The notes: generated by a model from the letters alone, not told the origin. Positions 17,572-26,850 are shown, numbered from the stretch's first letter. The stretch: 64,000 nt of DNA from Chryseobacterium salivictor (GCF_004359195.1 NZ_CP037954.1:186001-250000); one strand, 5' to 3'. Translations and numbers: made by a program.

Positions 17572-17764
17572 CATAAAAGAAAATTTTCCGGAACAGAACC
17601 ACCGTGCCTCCTCCTTATTATATGACTGTGAATAGTTTAAAATGAATGTGGGAATACTATAATTCTTCTTCGTTACTCTGTAATACATTATTCCTTAAAA
17701 TCGACCACCTTTATACTAAGATTTATTAAAATCCATATTAGGTTTAGCTTTTAAAATTTTGGAG

Positions 17765-18106
17765 ATGGAAAATACAGAAATTGAAAAATCGAAATCCTTT
17801 GTTATTTTAAAGAGCATTGAATACGTTCCCAATTCTGTGGTTACAAAAACCATTATAAAAAAAACAACGGGTAGTATCACCGTAGTCTCCTTTGATACCG
17901 GAGAAACCCTAACTGAAAAACTATCCCGGTTCGATATGTTTATACACATGATTGAAGGGCTTGCGGAGATTGAAATCGATACCGTTTCACATACGCTGAC
18001 TACCGGCGAAGCGATGATCATACCTGCCAATACCAGAAATACTATAAAAGCTAAAAAACGAGTTAAAATGATTACTACGGTTATAAAAAGTGGCTATGAA
18101 TTATAA
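17765..18106 (+). CDS. small cupin-domain protein
   Basis: 113 residues from the ATG of MENTEIEKS; a TTG two codons earlier is an unlikely start. It shows the cupin strand pattern, GSITVVSFDTGETL, then FDMFIHMIEGLAEIEID and LTTGEAMIIPANTRNTI. The metal ligands of the first cupin motif are mostly missing: the expected His-x-His is replaced by FDMFIHM, with only one His. So metal catalysis is doubtful and a binding or sensing role is more likely. It lies 60 bp before the PIG-L gene and can be part of the cluster. Confidence 0.82.
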   Translation: MENTEIEKSKSFVILKSIEYVPNSVVTKTIIKKTTGSITVVSFDTGETLTEKLSRFDMFIHMIEGLAEIEIDTVSHTLTTGEAMIIPANTRNTIKAKKRVKMITTVIKSGYEL

Positions 18107-18164
18107 TTTATAGGAAAAGATTTACTCACTTCAAAATGCTGTTTCTGCCGCAAAAGAAAAGACC

Positions 18165-18818
18165 ATGGAGTTCTATAAGAACATAGCTGTAATTGTCGCC
18201 CATCCTGATGATGAAGTTCTTTGGTGTGGCGGCATGATCTTACTTCATCCCGAATGCAACTGGTTCGTAGCCTGCTTATGCAGGAAAAATGATCCTGACA
18301 GGGCTCCCAAATTTCAAAGAACTTTAAAAGAACTTGGCGCCCAGGGCATTATGGGTAATCTGGATGACGGTCCGGAACAAAAACCCCTCGACATCAAAGA
18401 AGTACAGGATGCAATCTTAGACCTGCTTCCAAAATCCAACTTCGATCTCATGATCACGCACAGCCCTTACGGCGAATACACCCGCCATCTCCGTCATGAA
18501 GAAATTGGCAGCGCAGTTATCGCATTGTGGAACGGTCAAAAAATCGAAACGAAGGAACTTTGGACTTTCGCTTATGAAGATGGAAATAAAAAATACAGTC
18601 CGAAAGCAATAAGAGGAGCAAGCATTCAGCAGATGCTTCCCAAAAATATATGGGAAGAAAAATACCGCCTGATTACGGAAGTTTACGGTTTTGAAAAAAC
18701 AGGATTCGAAGCCAAAACCACCCCGAAAAGCGAAGCCTTCTGGAAGTTCGAAAATCCAGAAGATGCGCGAAACTGGTTGGAGCGGAATTCAATGCTGCAC
18801 AACGCAACACCGCCATAA
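18165..18818 (+). CDS. PIG-L/LmbE-family N-deacetylase
   Basis: 217 residues. The zinc motif AHPDDEVLWCGG is at residues 12-23, with His and Asp as ligands and the following Asp as base. The second His region is THSPYGEYTRHLRHEEIG near residue 104-120. The family removes an N-acetyl group from GlcNAc-type conjugates (GlcNAc-PI, mycothiol and bacillithiol precursors, antibiotics). Here it opens a gene set with a GT4 enzyme and NagB, so an N-acetyl-hexosamine conjugate is the likely substrate (inference). It lacks a signal peptide and should act in the cytoplasm. Confidence 0.9.
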   Translation: MEFYKNIAVIVAHPDDEVLWCGGMILLHPECNWFVACLCRKNDPDRAPKFQRTLKELGAQGIMGNLDDGPEQKPLDIKEVQDAILDLLPKSNFDLMITHSPYGEYTRHLRHEEIGSAVIALWNGQKIETKELWTFAYEDGNKKYSPKAIRGASIQQMLPKNIWEEKYRLITEVYGFEKTGFEAKTTPKSEAFWKFENPEDARNWLERNSMLHNATPP

Positions 18819-18873
18819 AAACAATTATTACCAAAGTGAATAATCTGAACTGCTCTTTTAAAACCAAAAACTT

Positions 18874-20016
18874 ATGAAAGTTTTAGTCTTATATGATTAC
18901 CCGCCTTCGCCAGGGGGCTTAGCCACTCAGGGAGACATGCTTTTCCGTGGACTGCTTGAACTCGGTGTCGATGCGAAAGCAGCCCATTTCGAATCAGCTC
19001 AGGAAAAAGAATGGTATTACCGCTGGTTCGAGCCCGACATTGTGGTGGGAGTCGGTTATTGGGGCCATACACCGGAACTTATCCTTCATCCGCAGCGTTA
19101 CGGAATTCTGGCCGTACCCTGGTTGGTCGCAGATGGATACATTGCCAATTATCAGGAAGTTTTAAACGAACTGCCGCTTATTTTGGTGACCTCAAACTGG
19201 GTGAAAGAAATGTATGTAAGAGACGGCATCAAAGCTGAAAACATCGAGGTGCTTCCGGTAGGATGTGACACTTCATCTTTTGTTCCTTTTGATAAAAATG
19301 ATCCTAAAATTTTGACCGTTCGCGAATCATTGGGGATTTCGCCGGATCAGATTATGATTCTCACCGTAGGTGGTGACGCCGCTTCAAAAGGCGCTCAGGA
19401 AGTAATGCAGGCATTGGCACTCATCGACACCAAAGCACCCGACTGGAAATATGTTTGTAAAGTATGGCCACAACCCCGTACAGAAGTTCAAAATATGCTC
19501 GATCTGAAAATGGCAGAATCCCTCGGCCTCGAAAGAAACATCACCTACGCAACCAACAAGATTTCGCGAAACTTTATGCCTTATTTAATTGGAGCCTGCG
19601 ATATTTATGCGGCTCCATCAAGGCTTGAAGGCTTTGGCATGCCTCAGGTAGAAGCTGGTGCGTGCGGCAAACCGGTAATAGGAATCAATGCCATGGGCTT
19701 GTTGGACACCCTGATCCATAATGAGACTGCTTTTTTGGCTCACGTCGCCAAAAAAATCGTCGTAAATGAAGTTATTTTAGGGGAAGAGTCGGGCTATGAA
19801 GCCAATCGTAAAGTTCAGTTTGACGTGCCGAGAACAGTTGATTATCGTGCCAATATTCAGGATATCGCCACCTATCTGCTAAAGCTGATGGAAGATGAGG
19901 AACTCCGGATAAAAATGGGGAAAGCCGGAAGAGCGCGTGCCGTAGAACATTTTGATTACAAAGTGGTTACCAAAAAATTTCTACAGATTTTAGAAGATAG
20001 ATTAGGAATTAAATAA
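18874..20016 (+). CDS. GT4-family glycosyltransferase
   Basis: 380 residues, retaining GT-B fold. The N-terminal acceptor domain starts MKVLVLYDYPPSPGG. The nucleotide-sugar domain contains MILTVGGDAASKGAQEV near residue 161 and the EX7E element in LEGFGMPQVEAGACGKP with Glu252 and Glu260. No membrane segment or signal peptide. It starts 55 bp after the PIG-L gene. The sugar donor cannot be read from the sequence, and it does not open like BshA, so bacillithiol synthesis is not suggested. Confidence 0.9.
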   Translation: MKVLVLYDYPPSPGGLATQGDMLFRGLLELGVDAKAAHFESAQEKEWYYRWFEPDIVVGVGYWGHTPELILHPQRYGILAVPWLVADGYIANYQEVLNELPLILVTSNWVKEMYVRDGIKAENIEVLPVGCDTSSFVPFDKNDPKILTVRESLGISPDQIMILTVGGDAASKGAQEVMQALALIDTKAPDWKYVCKVWPQPRTEVQNMLDLKMAESLGLERNITYATNKISRNFMPYLIGACDIYAAPSRLEGFGMPQVEAGACGKPVIGINAMGLLDTLIHNETAFLAHVAKKIVVNEVILGEESGYEANRKVQFDVPRTVDYRANIQDIATYLLKLMEDEELRIKMGKAGRARAVEHFDYKVVTKKFLQILEDRLGIK

Positions 20017-20052
20017 TTTCTAAAACGAATCAACAGTTTAAATAAAACAACG

Positions 20053-20859
20053 ATGAGAGTTCTGATAAAACAAGACGGTAATGACATCGCCCATTGGACT
20101 TCCGATTATTTAATTAAAAAAATAAATGATTTCCGTCCGACGACAGAAAAGCCGTTTGTACTTGGGTTACCAACAGGTTCTTCCCCAATTGCAACTTATA
20201 ATGAACTGGTAAGAAGGAATAAGTCAGGCGATATCTCCTTTCGTCATGTGATCACTTTCAACATGGATGAATACATTGGTATTCCGGAAAACCATCCCGA
20301 GAGTTATCATTTTTTCATGTATGAAAACCTCTTCAGGCATATCGATATTCCTATAGAAAACATCAATATTTTAAACAGCAATACAGATGATCTGGAAAAA
20401 GAGTGTATTGAATATGAGAAGAAGATCATGAAATACGGCGGCATTGAACTGTTTCTCGGCGGAATAGGAATGGACGGACATATCGCATTTAACGAACCCG
20501 GATCTTCGCTCACTTCCAGAACAAGAATAAAAACACTGTGCTATGATACCATTCAGGCAAATTCGAGATTTTTTGAAAATGATGCATCTCAGGTTCCCAC
20601 CGAAGTTCTTACTGTTGGTGTCGGGACGATTATGGATGCCAGAGAAGTTCTGATCGTGGTCAGCGGTTATCATAAGGCCAGAGCATTGAGAGAAGTATTG
20701 GAAGGTTCTGTAAACCATATGTGGCCTGCTTCCATACTTCAAATGCATCCAAAATGTGTATTAATTTGTGACGAACCGGCCACAATGGAATTACAGGTTA
20801 AAACAGTAAAATACTTCAAAGATATCGAACGTATTTCTGCGAATGGAACACATCTGTAA
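20053..20859 (+). CDS. nagB: glucosamine-6-phosphate deaminase
   Basis: Converts glucosamine 6-phosphate to fructose 6-phosphate and ammonia. At 268 residues it has the length of the single-domain enzyme. The catalytic residues fall at the same numbers as in the E. coli enzyme: Asp72 in TFNMDEYIG, Asp141 and His143 in GIGMDGHIAF, Glu148 in NEPG. The phosphate loop is LPTGSSPIATY. It lies 36 bp after the GT4 gene and 20 bp before the GH100-like gene. Its presence links the cluster to amino-sugar release or to control of the hexosamine pool. Confidence 0.94.
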   Translation: MRVLIKQDGNDIAHWTSDYLIKKINDFRPTTEKPFVLGLPTGSSPIATYNELVRRNKSGDISFRHVITFNMDEYIGIPENHPESYHFFMYENLFRHIDIPIENINILNSNTDDLEKECIEYEKKIMKYGGIELFLGGIGMDGHIAFNEPGSSLTSRTRIKTLCYDTIQANSRFFENDASQVPTEVLTVGVGTIMDAREVLIVVSGYHKARALREVLEGSVNHMWPASILQMHPKCVLICDEPATMELQVKTVKYFKDIERISANGTHL

Positions 20860-20879
20860 ACAAAAAAAATAAAACCATC

Positions 20880-22052
20880 ATGTTACCTGAAGAAAACCAA
20901 CAGATTGAAGATGCCAAGAAAGCAGCCATAGAAGTACTTTTGCACAATGCTCATGGAACCGTTGCCGATTTACCAAGAACCGCAGGATGGGGATATCCCG
21001 AACCTTATACCCGGGATCTTTTGATAGCAGTATTGGGAATCGCAACCAGTGAAAATAAAGAACTGATAGAGAGTTCAAGAAATGTCTTATCGACCTTAGC
21101 CAAAAATCAATCGGAAAATGGACAAATCCCGTCACTCGTCAGTGATAAAGCCAATCTTGGTTCCAGTGACACTACTCCATTATTTTTAATGGCAGTCGGG
21201 ATTTTCAGAAAAATACTCGGTGACCCAAACTTTCTTGAAGACGCGGTAAACAAAGCAATCATTTGGATGGAATACCAGTGTCCAACCAGCTATCACTTAA
21301 TAGCGCAACAGCCAACCAGTGATTGGCGCGATGAGCAATGGGTGCCCGGCCATGGGCTTTTCGTCAATACGCTGACCTACTCCGGGCTTCAACTTTTGGG
21401 AAAACACCAGCAAGCCGAAAACCTCGGAAATGCAATGCGGCAGTTGACCTATTCTTCAGACAAATCCCACAGTTGTCCGCACGAAGGATTTTCTATTAAA
21501 GACAAACCCTATTACGCTTTGTGGTCTTATAAAATTTACAGCAGCACCCGGTTTGATTTACTGGGAAACAGTCTCGCCATTCTGTCCGGATTAGCGTCGG
21601 CAGAAAAAGCCGGAGAGATGGTAAAATGGATAGAAAACGAATGTCAACAAATGCATAAAACCAAGGATTTGGCAGTTGATCTGACGCCCAATTTTTTCCC
21701 TTTTATTCTCCCGGAAGATTCGGATTGGCTACCGAGATATTCAGAATTCAATAATCCCGGAGATTATCATAATGGCGGAATCTGGCCATTTATCAGCGGA
21801 TTTTATATTGCAGCGCTGGTCGCCGCAAAAGAATTCGAGGTGGCAGAAAAGAAACTTCTCGCATTGACCAACCTCATCAAAAAAGGCAGAAACGAGAACT
21901 TAGAATTTAGCTTTAATGAATGGTATAAAGCCCAAACAGGAAATCCAATGGGTCAGGATTGGCAATCCTGGAGTGCTTCCAATTATTTATACGCAGCAGC
22001 TTGTGTTCAAAAAAGATATACCCCGTTTTTTGATGGTATCCGGTCGGACTAA
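20880..22052 (+). CDS. GH100-like alpha/alpha-toroid glycosidase
   Basis: 390 residues without signal peptide. The sequence is typical of (alpha/alpha)6 barrels: GYPEPYTRDLLIAVLGIA near residue 38, TSDWRDEQWVPGHG near 146 with acidic Asp148 and Asp151, DLTPNFFPF near 275, HNGGIWPFISGFY near 300, and FNEWYKAQTGNPMGQDWQSW near 348. The pattern fits neutral/alkaline invertase and amylo-1,6-glucosidase families. The Asp of TSDW and the Glu of FNEWY are the likely acid/base pair. It could hydrolyse sucrose or a related glycoside; the substrate is not known. Likely in the same operon as nagB. Confidence 0.75.
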   Translation: MLPEENQQIEDAKKAAIEVLLHNAHGTVADLPRTAGWGYPEPYTRDLLIAVLGIATSENKELIESSRNVLSTLAKNQSENGQIPSLVSDKANLGSSDTTPLFLMAVGIFRKILGDPNFLEDAVNKAIIWMEYQCPTSYHLIAQQPTSDWRDEQWVPGHGLFVNTLTYSGLQLLGKHQQAENLGNAMRQLTYSSDKSHSCPHEGFSIKDKPYYALWSYKIYSSTRFDLLGNSLAILSGLASAEKAGEMVKWIENECQQMHKTKDLAVDLTPNFFPFILPEDSDWLPRYSEFNNPGDYHNGGIWPFISGFYIAALVAAKEFEVAEKKLLALTNLIKKGRNENLEFSFNEWYKAQTGNPMGQDWQSWSASNYLYAAACVQKRYTPFFDGIRSD

Positions 22053-22265
22053 TTAGTGTTGAAAACTTCCGGCATTCTTTGACCGATAGCCTTTAATGAA
22101 AACTGACAGTACATCCTTTATTTTGAACCAAAGGAATCTATGAATTATGTAATTCTAAACTGCTAATATTCAATTGTTTTCAAGCAAAATTCCATACCTT
22201 AGCTTGCAATTTAACAGATTATCGTACTGATTAGCAGCTGTTTATTTTTTTTAAAAACTGAGAAA

Positions 22266-24551
22266 ATGAAAATCGCCTTTATAGCTACATATCCACCACG
22301 GGAATGCGGAATAGGAACTTTTACGCAGAGTTTAGTTCATGCCATAAAAGACCATAATGAGGTCATTATTATTGCCATGCATGACGGTCAGGAAAATTAC
22401 CCATTTCCGCCTGAGGTGAAATTCACAATACGTCAGGAACATCAGACCGATTATTTGAAAGCTGCTGATTTTATTAATCAAAGTGATACAGATGTCTGCA
22501 TCGTGCAGCATGAATTTGGGATTTATGGGGGACAAAGTGGCGTCTATATTTTGCCGCTTTTACACCGTTTGCAAATTCCTTTGATTTCAACGCTGCATAC
22601 CATTCTTCAAAAACCGTCTTACACCGAGAAAGCCATTTTAAAAAAAATCTGCACCATGTCCGATAAATTAGTGGTCATGAGTCATAAAGCCATTCAATTT
22701 CTTGAAGATATTTATCATGTTCCGTCTGCAAAAATTTTACGAATTGAGCATGGCGTCCCCGATATTCATTTTGATAAAGAGAAGTCGAGAGCGGAACTGA
22801 AATTTACCGATAAAAAACTGCTTTTAACCTTTGGTTTCGTGGGCCGCAATAAAGGAATTGAAACCGTAATTAAAGCGTTGCCTGAAATCATTAAAAAGCA
22901 TCCTGATATCGTCTATGTCGTTTTAGGAAAAACGCATCCCCACTTACTCAGATCCGAAGGTGAACAATACCGAAACTACCTTCATCTCCTCATAAAAACG
23001 CTCAAAATAAGCGACCACGTCCTGTTAATCAATGAATTTGCTGAAGAAAAAGCGCTTTTTAAATATCTCGCTGCGTGTGATATTTATATCACCCCATATA
23101 TTAATGAAGCTCAAATTACGAGCGGCACCTTAACTTACGCCATGGGTTCTGGCTGCGTTGTGGTTTCTACTCCCTATTGGCATGCAGTAGAACTGCTAAC
23201 CGGAAACAAAGGATGTCTTTTCGATTTTAAAGATGAGCACGCTTTAACAAAGGTCCTGAATGAATTGTTTGACAAACCCCAGTTAATGAAAACCATTCAG
23301 CAAAAAGCTGAAAAATATGGTCAGGGAATCATCTGGCCAAAAATCGGTGAGAAGTACATTGAACTGGCTGAGCAATTGACTTATGACCCCGTAAAACCAG
23401 AACAGAAAAATGACACCGATATCGATCCCTTATTGTTACCCCCATTTTCATTAACTCATATAAAAAGGCTGACTGATGATACCGGAATTATTCAGCATGC
23501 AAAATTTGGAATCCCTAACCTGAAAGAAGGCTATTGCTTAGACGACAATGCCCGTGCGATGTTGATGGCTTGTATGGCCTATAAACTAAAAAAGAATCAA
23601 ATTGCATTAGACTTAATGCCAATTTATCTTAGCTATATCCATTATATGCAGAATAAGGATGGGACTTTCAGAAATTTCCTCAGCTTCAACCGCAATTTTC
23701 TGGACGAGGTGGGTTCGGAGGATTCCTTTGGAAGAACGATCTGGAGTCTCGGTTATCTCATGCAAAACGCTCCGAATGATGCTTTTTACCAGACAGCAAG
23801 GTTGGTCTTTTTTGATGCAGCTCCTAATTTTGAAAAAATGAAATCAATCAGAGGTATTGCCAACACAATGATTGGCATCAGCTATTACCTTAAAGCAAAT
23901 CCGGGAGATCTCGAGATAAAGATGTGTCTGGTAAGAATGACGGACGTTCTTGTGGCACATTTTGAACAAAACAGATCAAAAGACTGGGATTGGTTTGAAT
24001 CGCTTTTGGCGTATGATAATGGGATTCTGCCTTTAGCATTATTACATGCCTCACAAGTCTTAGAAAATAAAAAAGCAAAAGACATTGCCTTTGAATCCAT
24101 GAATTTCCTGACTACTCACACACTGAAGGATGGTTATTTATCTGTAATTGGCAACAGACAATGGTTCATAAAAGATAAAGAACGTTCTGTTTACGCGCAG
24201 CAGCCAATAGATGCGATGGCCATGGTACTGGCATACCATCAAGCATTTGTTTTAACAGAAGACAGGAAGTATCTCGAAAATATTTTCACTTCTTATCTCT
24301 GGTTTTTAGGTGAAAATGATCTTCGGCTGAGTCTGTATGATTTTGAGACCAAAGGATGTTGTGATGGTTTCGAGGATTATGGCATTAACCGCAATCAGGG
24401 CGCCGAAAGTTCACTGGCCTATCTCATTTCGCATCTTACGGTCTTACAAGCGTATGAAGAATCCGCTCATTTTCGGGAAGTGAGTACTTCAAATAATTCA
24501 GTCAACCACACAACACGGCATAGTGAGACGGAGATTTCAAAAATAGATTAG
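22266..24551 (+). CDS. two-domain protein: GT4-type glycosyltransferase fused to an alpha/alpha toroid
   Basis: 761 residues. The first ~380 form a GT-B glycosyltransferase: YPPRECGIGTFTQSLVHAI near residue 9, VQHEFGIYGGQSGV near 79, LLTFGFVGRNKGIETVIKAL near 185. The donor-site region is YINEAQITSGTLTYAMGSG near 280. There the first Glu of the EX7E element is present but the second is replaced (TL). The C-terminal ~370 residues show toroid features (GYCLDDNARAMLMACMAY, then LPLALLHASQ and QPIDAMAMVLAYHQAF), as in glycan-processing helical barrels. No signal peptide or membrane helix. The fusion implies one polypeptide that both builds and trims or senses a sugar. Confidence 0.82.
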   Translation: MKIAFIATYPPRECGIGTFTQSLVHAIKDHNEVIIIAMHDGQENYPFPPEVKFTIRQEHQTDYLKAADFINQSDTDVCIVQHEFGIYGGQSGVYILPLLHRLQIPLISTLHTILQKPSYTEKAILKKICTMSDKLVVMSHKAIQFLEDIYHVPSAKILRIEHGVPDIHFDKEKSRAELKFTDKKLLLTFGFVGRNKGIETVIKALPEIIKKHPDIVYVVLGKTHPHLLRSEGEQYRNYLHLLIKTLKISDHVLLINEFAEEKALFKYLAACDIYITPYINEAQITSGTLTYAMGSGCVVVSTPYWHAVELLTGNKGCLFDFKDEHALTKVLNELFDKPQLMKTIQQKAEKYGQGIIWPKIGEKYIELAEQLTYDPVKPEQKNDTDIDPLLLPPFSLTHIKRLTDDTGIIQHAKFGIPNLKEGYCLDDNARAMLMACMAYKLKKNQIALDLMPIYLSYIHYMQNKDGTFRNFLSFNRNFLDEVGSEDSFGRTIWSLGYLMQNAPNDAFYQTARLVFFDAAPNFEKMKSIRGIANTMIGISYYLKANPGDLEIKMCLVRMTDVLVAHFEQNRSKDWDWFESLLAYDNGILPLALLHASQVLENKKAKDIAFESMNFLTTHTLKDGYLSVIGNRQWFIKDKERSVYAQQPIDAMAMVLAYHQAFVLTEDRKYLENIFTSYLWFLGENDLRLSLYDFETKGCCDGFEDYGINRNQGAESSLAYLISHLTVLQAYEESAHFREVSTSNNSVNHTTRHSETEISKID

Positions 24552-25045
24552 ATAATCCTTCATACTCACTTCTGCAAAAAATTCAAAATACATCTTAAAT
24601 TATAATGAAAATTTTTAACACAATGATGCAATTTATAAATACTCGTTTTTTTCTATTTTTGAGTACGGTTTGACTTCATGAAGTTTTCGATTTCACTTAA
24701 CAAAGCGTAACAGAATAATTTCATTACTAATGGGTACATCAAATTCAATTTTTTAAATGTTCCAATTCGGAAAGTTAATCTGAATAATTTAACTCAAACG
24801 TAATAGTAAAAAACAGTATTCCGGTTCGAGATCAAAATATGGGAGCACGATCAAAATCAATTGGTGTATATTTTACTGCACTCTCCTTCGCAGTAACCTA
24901 TACTGTATACCGACCATATGCTGACTGTATGCTGACCGGAAAGTTAGGATTAAAGTTTTTAAAAAAAACCGTCACTATCTTCGATATAATTCTGAGTCAA
25001 GTTTTGTAAAAGATCTTTCCTCTTGTCAATTCGATTTTATACGGT
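24552..25045. other. convergent intergenic region between glycosyltransferase and GH130 genes
   Basis: Nearly 500 bp, very A+T-rich in its left half, no coding-like frame. Near 24900-24945 the words CATATGCTGAC and TGTATGCTGACC repeat at short distance, a local duplication rather than a known site. Both flanking genes end here, so transcription terminators are expected, but I see no strong hairpin followed by a T-run. Confidence 0.45.
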
Positions 25046-26524
25046 CTAAATCTTTAAACCTTCAAATAATGCTGCCAACTCCACAACGGCATAAGTGGTA
25101 GAATAATCGGAAACTGCATAAGGCAAAATCAGATGGTTATTATGGATAATGGATCCGCATGAATACACGACATTGGGAACATATCCTTCCCGCTCGTTTG
25201 CCAACGGAATGAGCAACGGTTCTTCTAACCTTCCAATTTCTTTGGTCGGATCATCCAAATCCAGTAACGACGCGCCAATACAATATCTTCGCATCGGACC
25301 TACTCCGTGGGTAATGATCAACCATCCTTTTTCGGTCCAGATCGGTGAGCCGCAATTTCCTATTTTCGAAAATTCCCATGCATACTTGGGTTTCTGAAGA
25401 AGAATCGGATTATCCCAAAGCGTATTCCGATCAGAGAACATGATATAGTTATTAATTCCGTCTATCCGGGACAGCATTGCATATTGACCTTTTATTTTCT
25501 TGGGGAAAAATGCCAAATTTTTTCCCATCGCACCTTTTCCGCGCAAAGGCATAATTCTGAAGGTGCAGAAATCTTCGGTGGAAAGAAACTTTGGTAAAAT
25601 AGTATGACTATTATAGGCAGTGTAAGTAGCGTAAAATTTCACGCTTCCATCATCATCTGTAAACTGAACAAAACGGGCATCTTCGATCCCATTGCTTTCC
25701 GATTCTGAAACAGGATAAATTACACGTTCGCTAATATCTGAGTCATGCTGAAATTCAATATCATAATAAGACTCCAGTAACCATGCAATTTCTTCCAGAG
25801 CAATCTTTCTATCAGTACTTATACTTGCATCTTTCAATGTACTGTCTACAGAATTTTTTAAAGTAGCATAATCAAAATGATTGGGTAGATTTTCAACAAT
25901 GTCAATATAATACTTATCAGGAATTTTCATCTCCTGCATTTTTTTAACAAACCTTCCCTTATGGTAAGAAGTTTTTTGCAGGACTTCAGCCATGTCCATC
26001 GATTTGCCGATACTCATCAAGTGTAAATCGTTGTTTCTATCTAGTATTGCCCGCCGGAATACGATAGATGAGATATGACCTTCACCAGTGGCTCTGAAGG
26101 AAATGATAACGCGCATTTCGCCTTTCTCCAGATAAGTCTGATCCACATCGGGAATAATAGAAGGGTTAAAAAATGCAGTCGATTCAAGGGAATATTCCAT
26201 CGTAAGATATGAACCGATCAGAAGTTTACGCTCCTCTGATATTTCATTGATATTAACCTGCATTTCTTTAATGATGCCAATCACATTATTATAATGCTTC
26301 TTAAAAAGATAAGTAATGTGACGATGTCTATAGGCAAACTCCCTTAATGTTTGGTTTAAAGCGGTATGGACTTCGTAATCACTCATCGCAAAAACCAATG
26401 CTAAAGTATCTTTCGTCGCAGTATCACCATTCATAAAATAGCGCGCAACTACCCTACTGGAGTCAGGTAGGAAATGCAATTGTTTTCGTGTAACTGGAAC
26501 TCTCATCGTATTGATTTTGAACAT
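25046..26524 (-). CDS. GH130-family glycoside phosphorylase or hydrolase
   Basis: 492 residues. The family's five-bladed propeller begins after a long N-terminal helical part (~residues 1-260). Typical segments follow: NGIEDARFVQFTDDDG at about 279-294 with the catalytic Asp282, GKNLAFFPKKI near 350, GNCGSPIWTEKGWLIITHGV near 380, and REGYVPNVVYSCG near 447. The family handles beta-mannosides, mostly by inverting phosphorolysis. No signal peptide, so it is cytoplasmic, where phosphorolysis saves energy. It faces the glycosyltransferase genes and is a natural degradative partner. The long N-terminus is more than most family members have. Confidence 0.88.
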   Translation of the reverse strand: MFKINTMRVPVTRKQLHFLPDSSRVVARYFMNGDTATKDTLALVFAMSDYEVHTALNQTLREFAYRHRHITYLFKKHYNNVIGIIKEMQVNINEISEERKLLIGSYLTMEYSLESTAFFNPSIIPDVDQTYLEKGEMRVIISFRATGEGHISSIVFRRAILDRNNDLHLMSIGKSMDMAEVLQKTSYHKGRFVKKMQEMKIPDKYYIDIVENLPNHFDYATLKNSVDSTLKDASISTDRKIALEEIAWLLESYYDIEFQHDSDISERVIYPVSESESNGIEDARFVQFTDDDGSVKFYATYTAYNSHTILPKFLSTEDFCTFRIMPLRGKGAMGKNLAFFPKKIKGQYAMLSRIDGINNYIMFSDRNTLWDNPILLQKPKYAWEFSKIGNCGSPIWTEKGWLIITHGVGPMRRYCIGASLLDLDDPTKEIGRLEEPLLIPLANEREGYVPNVVYSCGSIIHNNHLILPYAVSDYSTTYAVVELAALFEGLKI

Positions 26525-26609
26525 CTAAGGTACAAAGAAGAATAAAAAAACAATAAACTGCAACGATAAAATTATGTTAAAGTTTGAATCCTTAACTTCC
26601 AGAAACAAC

Positions 26610-26636
26610 AAAAGTCTTCCTAATAAGAAGACTTTT
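26610..26636. terminator. hairpin upstream of GH130, possible terminator
   Basis: Perfect 10-bp inverted repeat AAAAGTCTTC / GAAGACTTTT with a 7-base loop. The A and T runs flank the stem on both sides, so it may act in either direction, most likely as a second terminator for the leftward tRNA unit. Confidence 0.6.
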
Positions 26637-26663
26637 GAACACCAAATCACAAAATATTAATAT

Positions 26664-26695
26664 GAAAAAAAAATTACTTCCGAAAAAGTAATTTT
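26664..26695 (-). terminator. rho-independent terminator of the tRNA cluster
   Basis: The minus strand reads AAAATTACTT, a short loop with TTTCGG, AAGTAATTTT, then a T-run. It starts directly after the last tRNA-Lys, so it ends the leftward tRNA transcript. Confidence 0.8.
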
Positions 26696-26696
26696 G

Positions 26697-26769
26697 TGAC
26701 CCGGCTGGGATTCGAACCCAGGACCCATACATTAAAAGTGTATTGCTCTACCAGCTGAGCTACCGAGTC
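26697..26769 (-). tRNA. tRNA-Lys (anticodon TTT), copy 1
   Basis: A 73-base cloverleaf. The acceptor stem GACTCGG pairs with CCGGGTC. The D arm includes AGCTCAGCTGGTAGAGC, the anticodon loop is CTTTTAA, and the T arm includes GGGTTCGAATCCC. No CCA is encoded. Its sequence is identical to the second copy about 200 bp upstream. Confidence 0.97.
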
Positions 26770-26850
26770 GGTCTTTTTAATAAATAATGAATATTAGTAA
26801 TAAGCAATTTAACATTACTCATCTATTGATTACTCATTGCTGATGTTGTG

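Noticed and set aside
18165..20016. Bacillithiol synthesis (BshB + BshA) from the PIG-L and GT4 pair
   Set aside because: The GT4 opens differently from BshA, and the deacetylase motif and length are not those of BshB. No BshC-like gene is near.
24890..24950. Short repeated word TATGCTGAC as a regulatory repeat
   Set aside because: Only two nearby copies in A+T-rich non-coding DNA between converging genes; a chance duplication is more likely.
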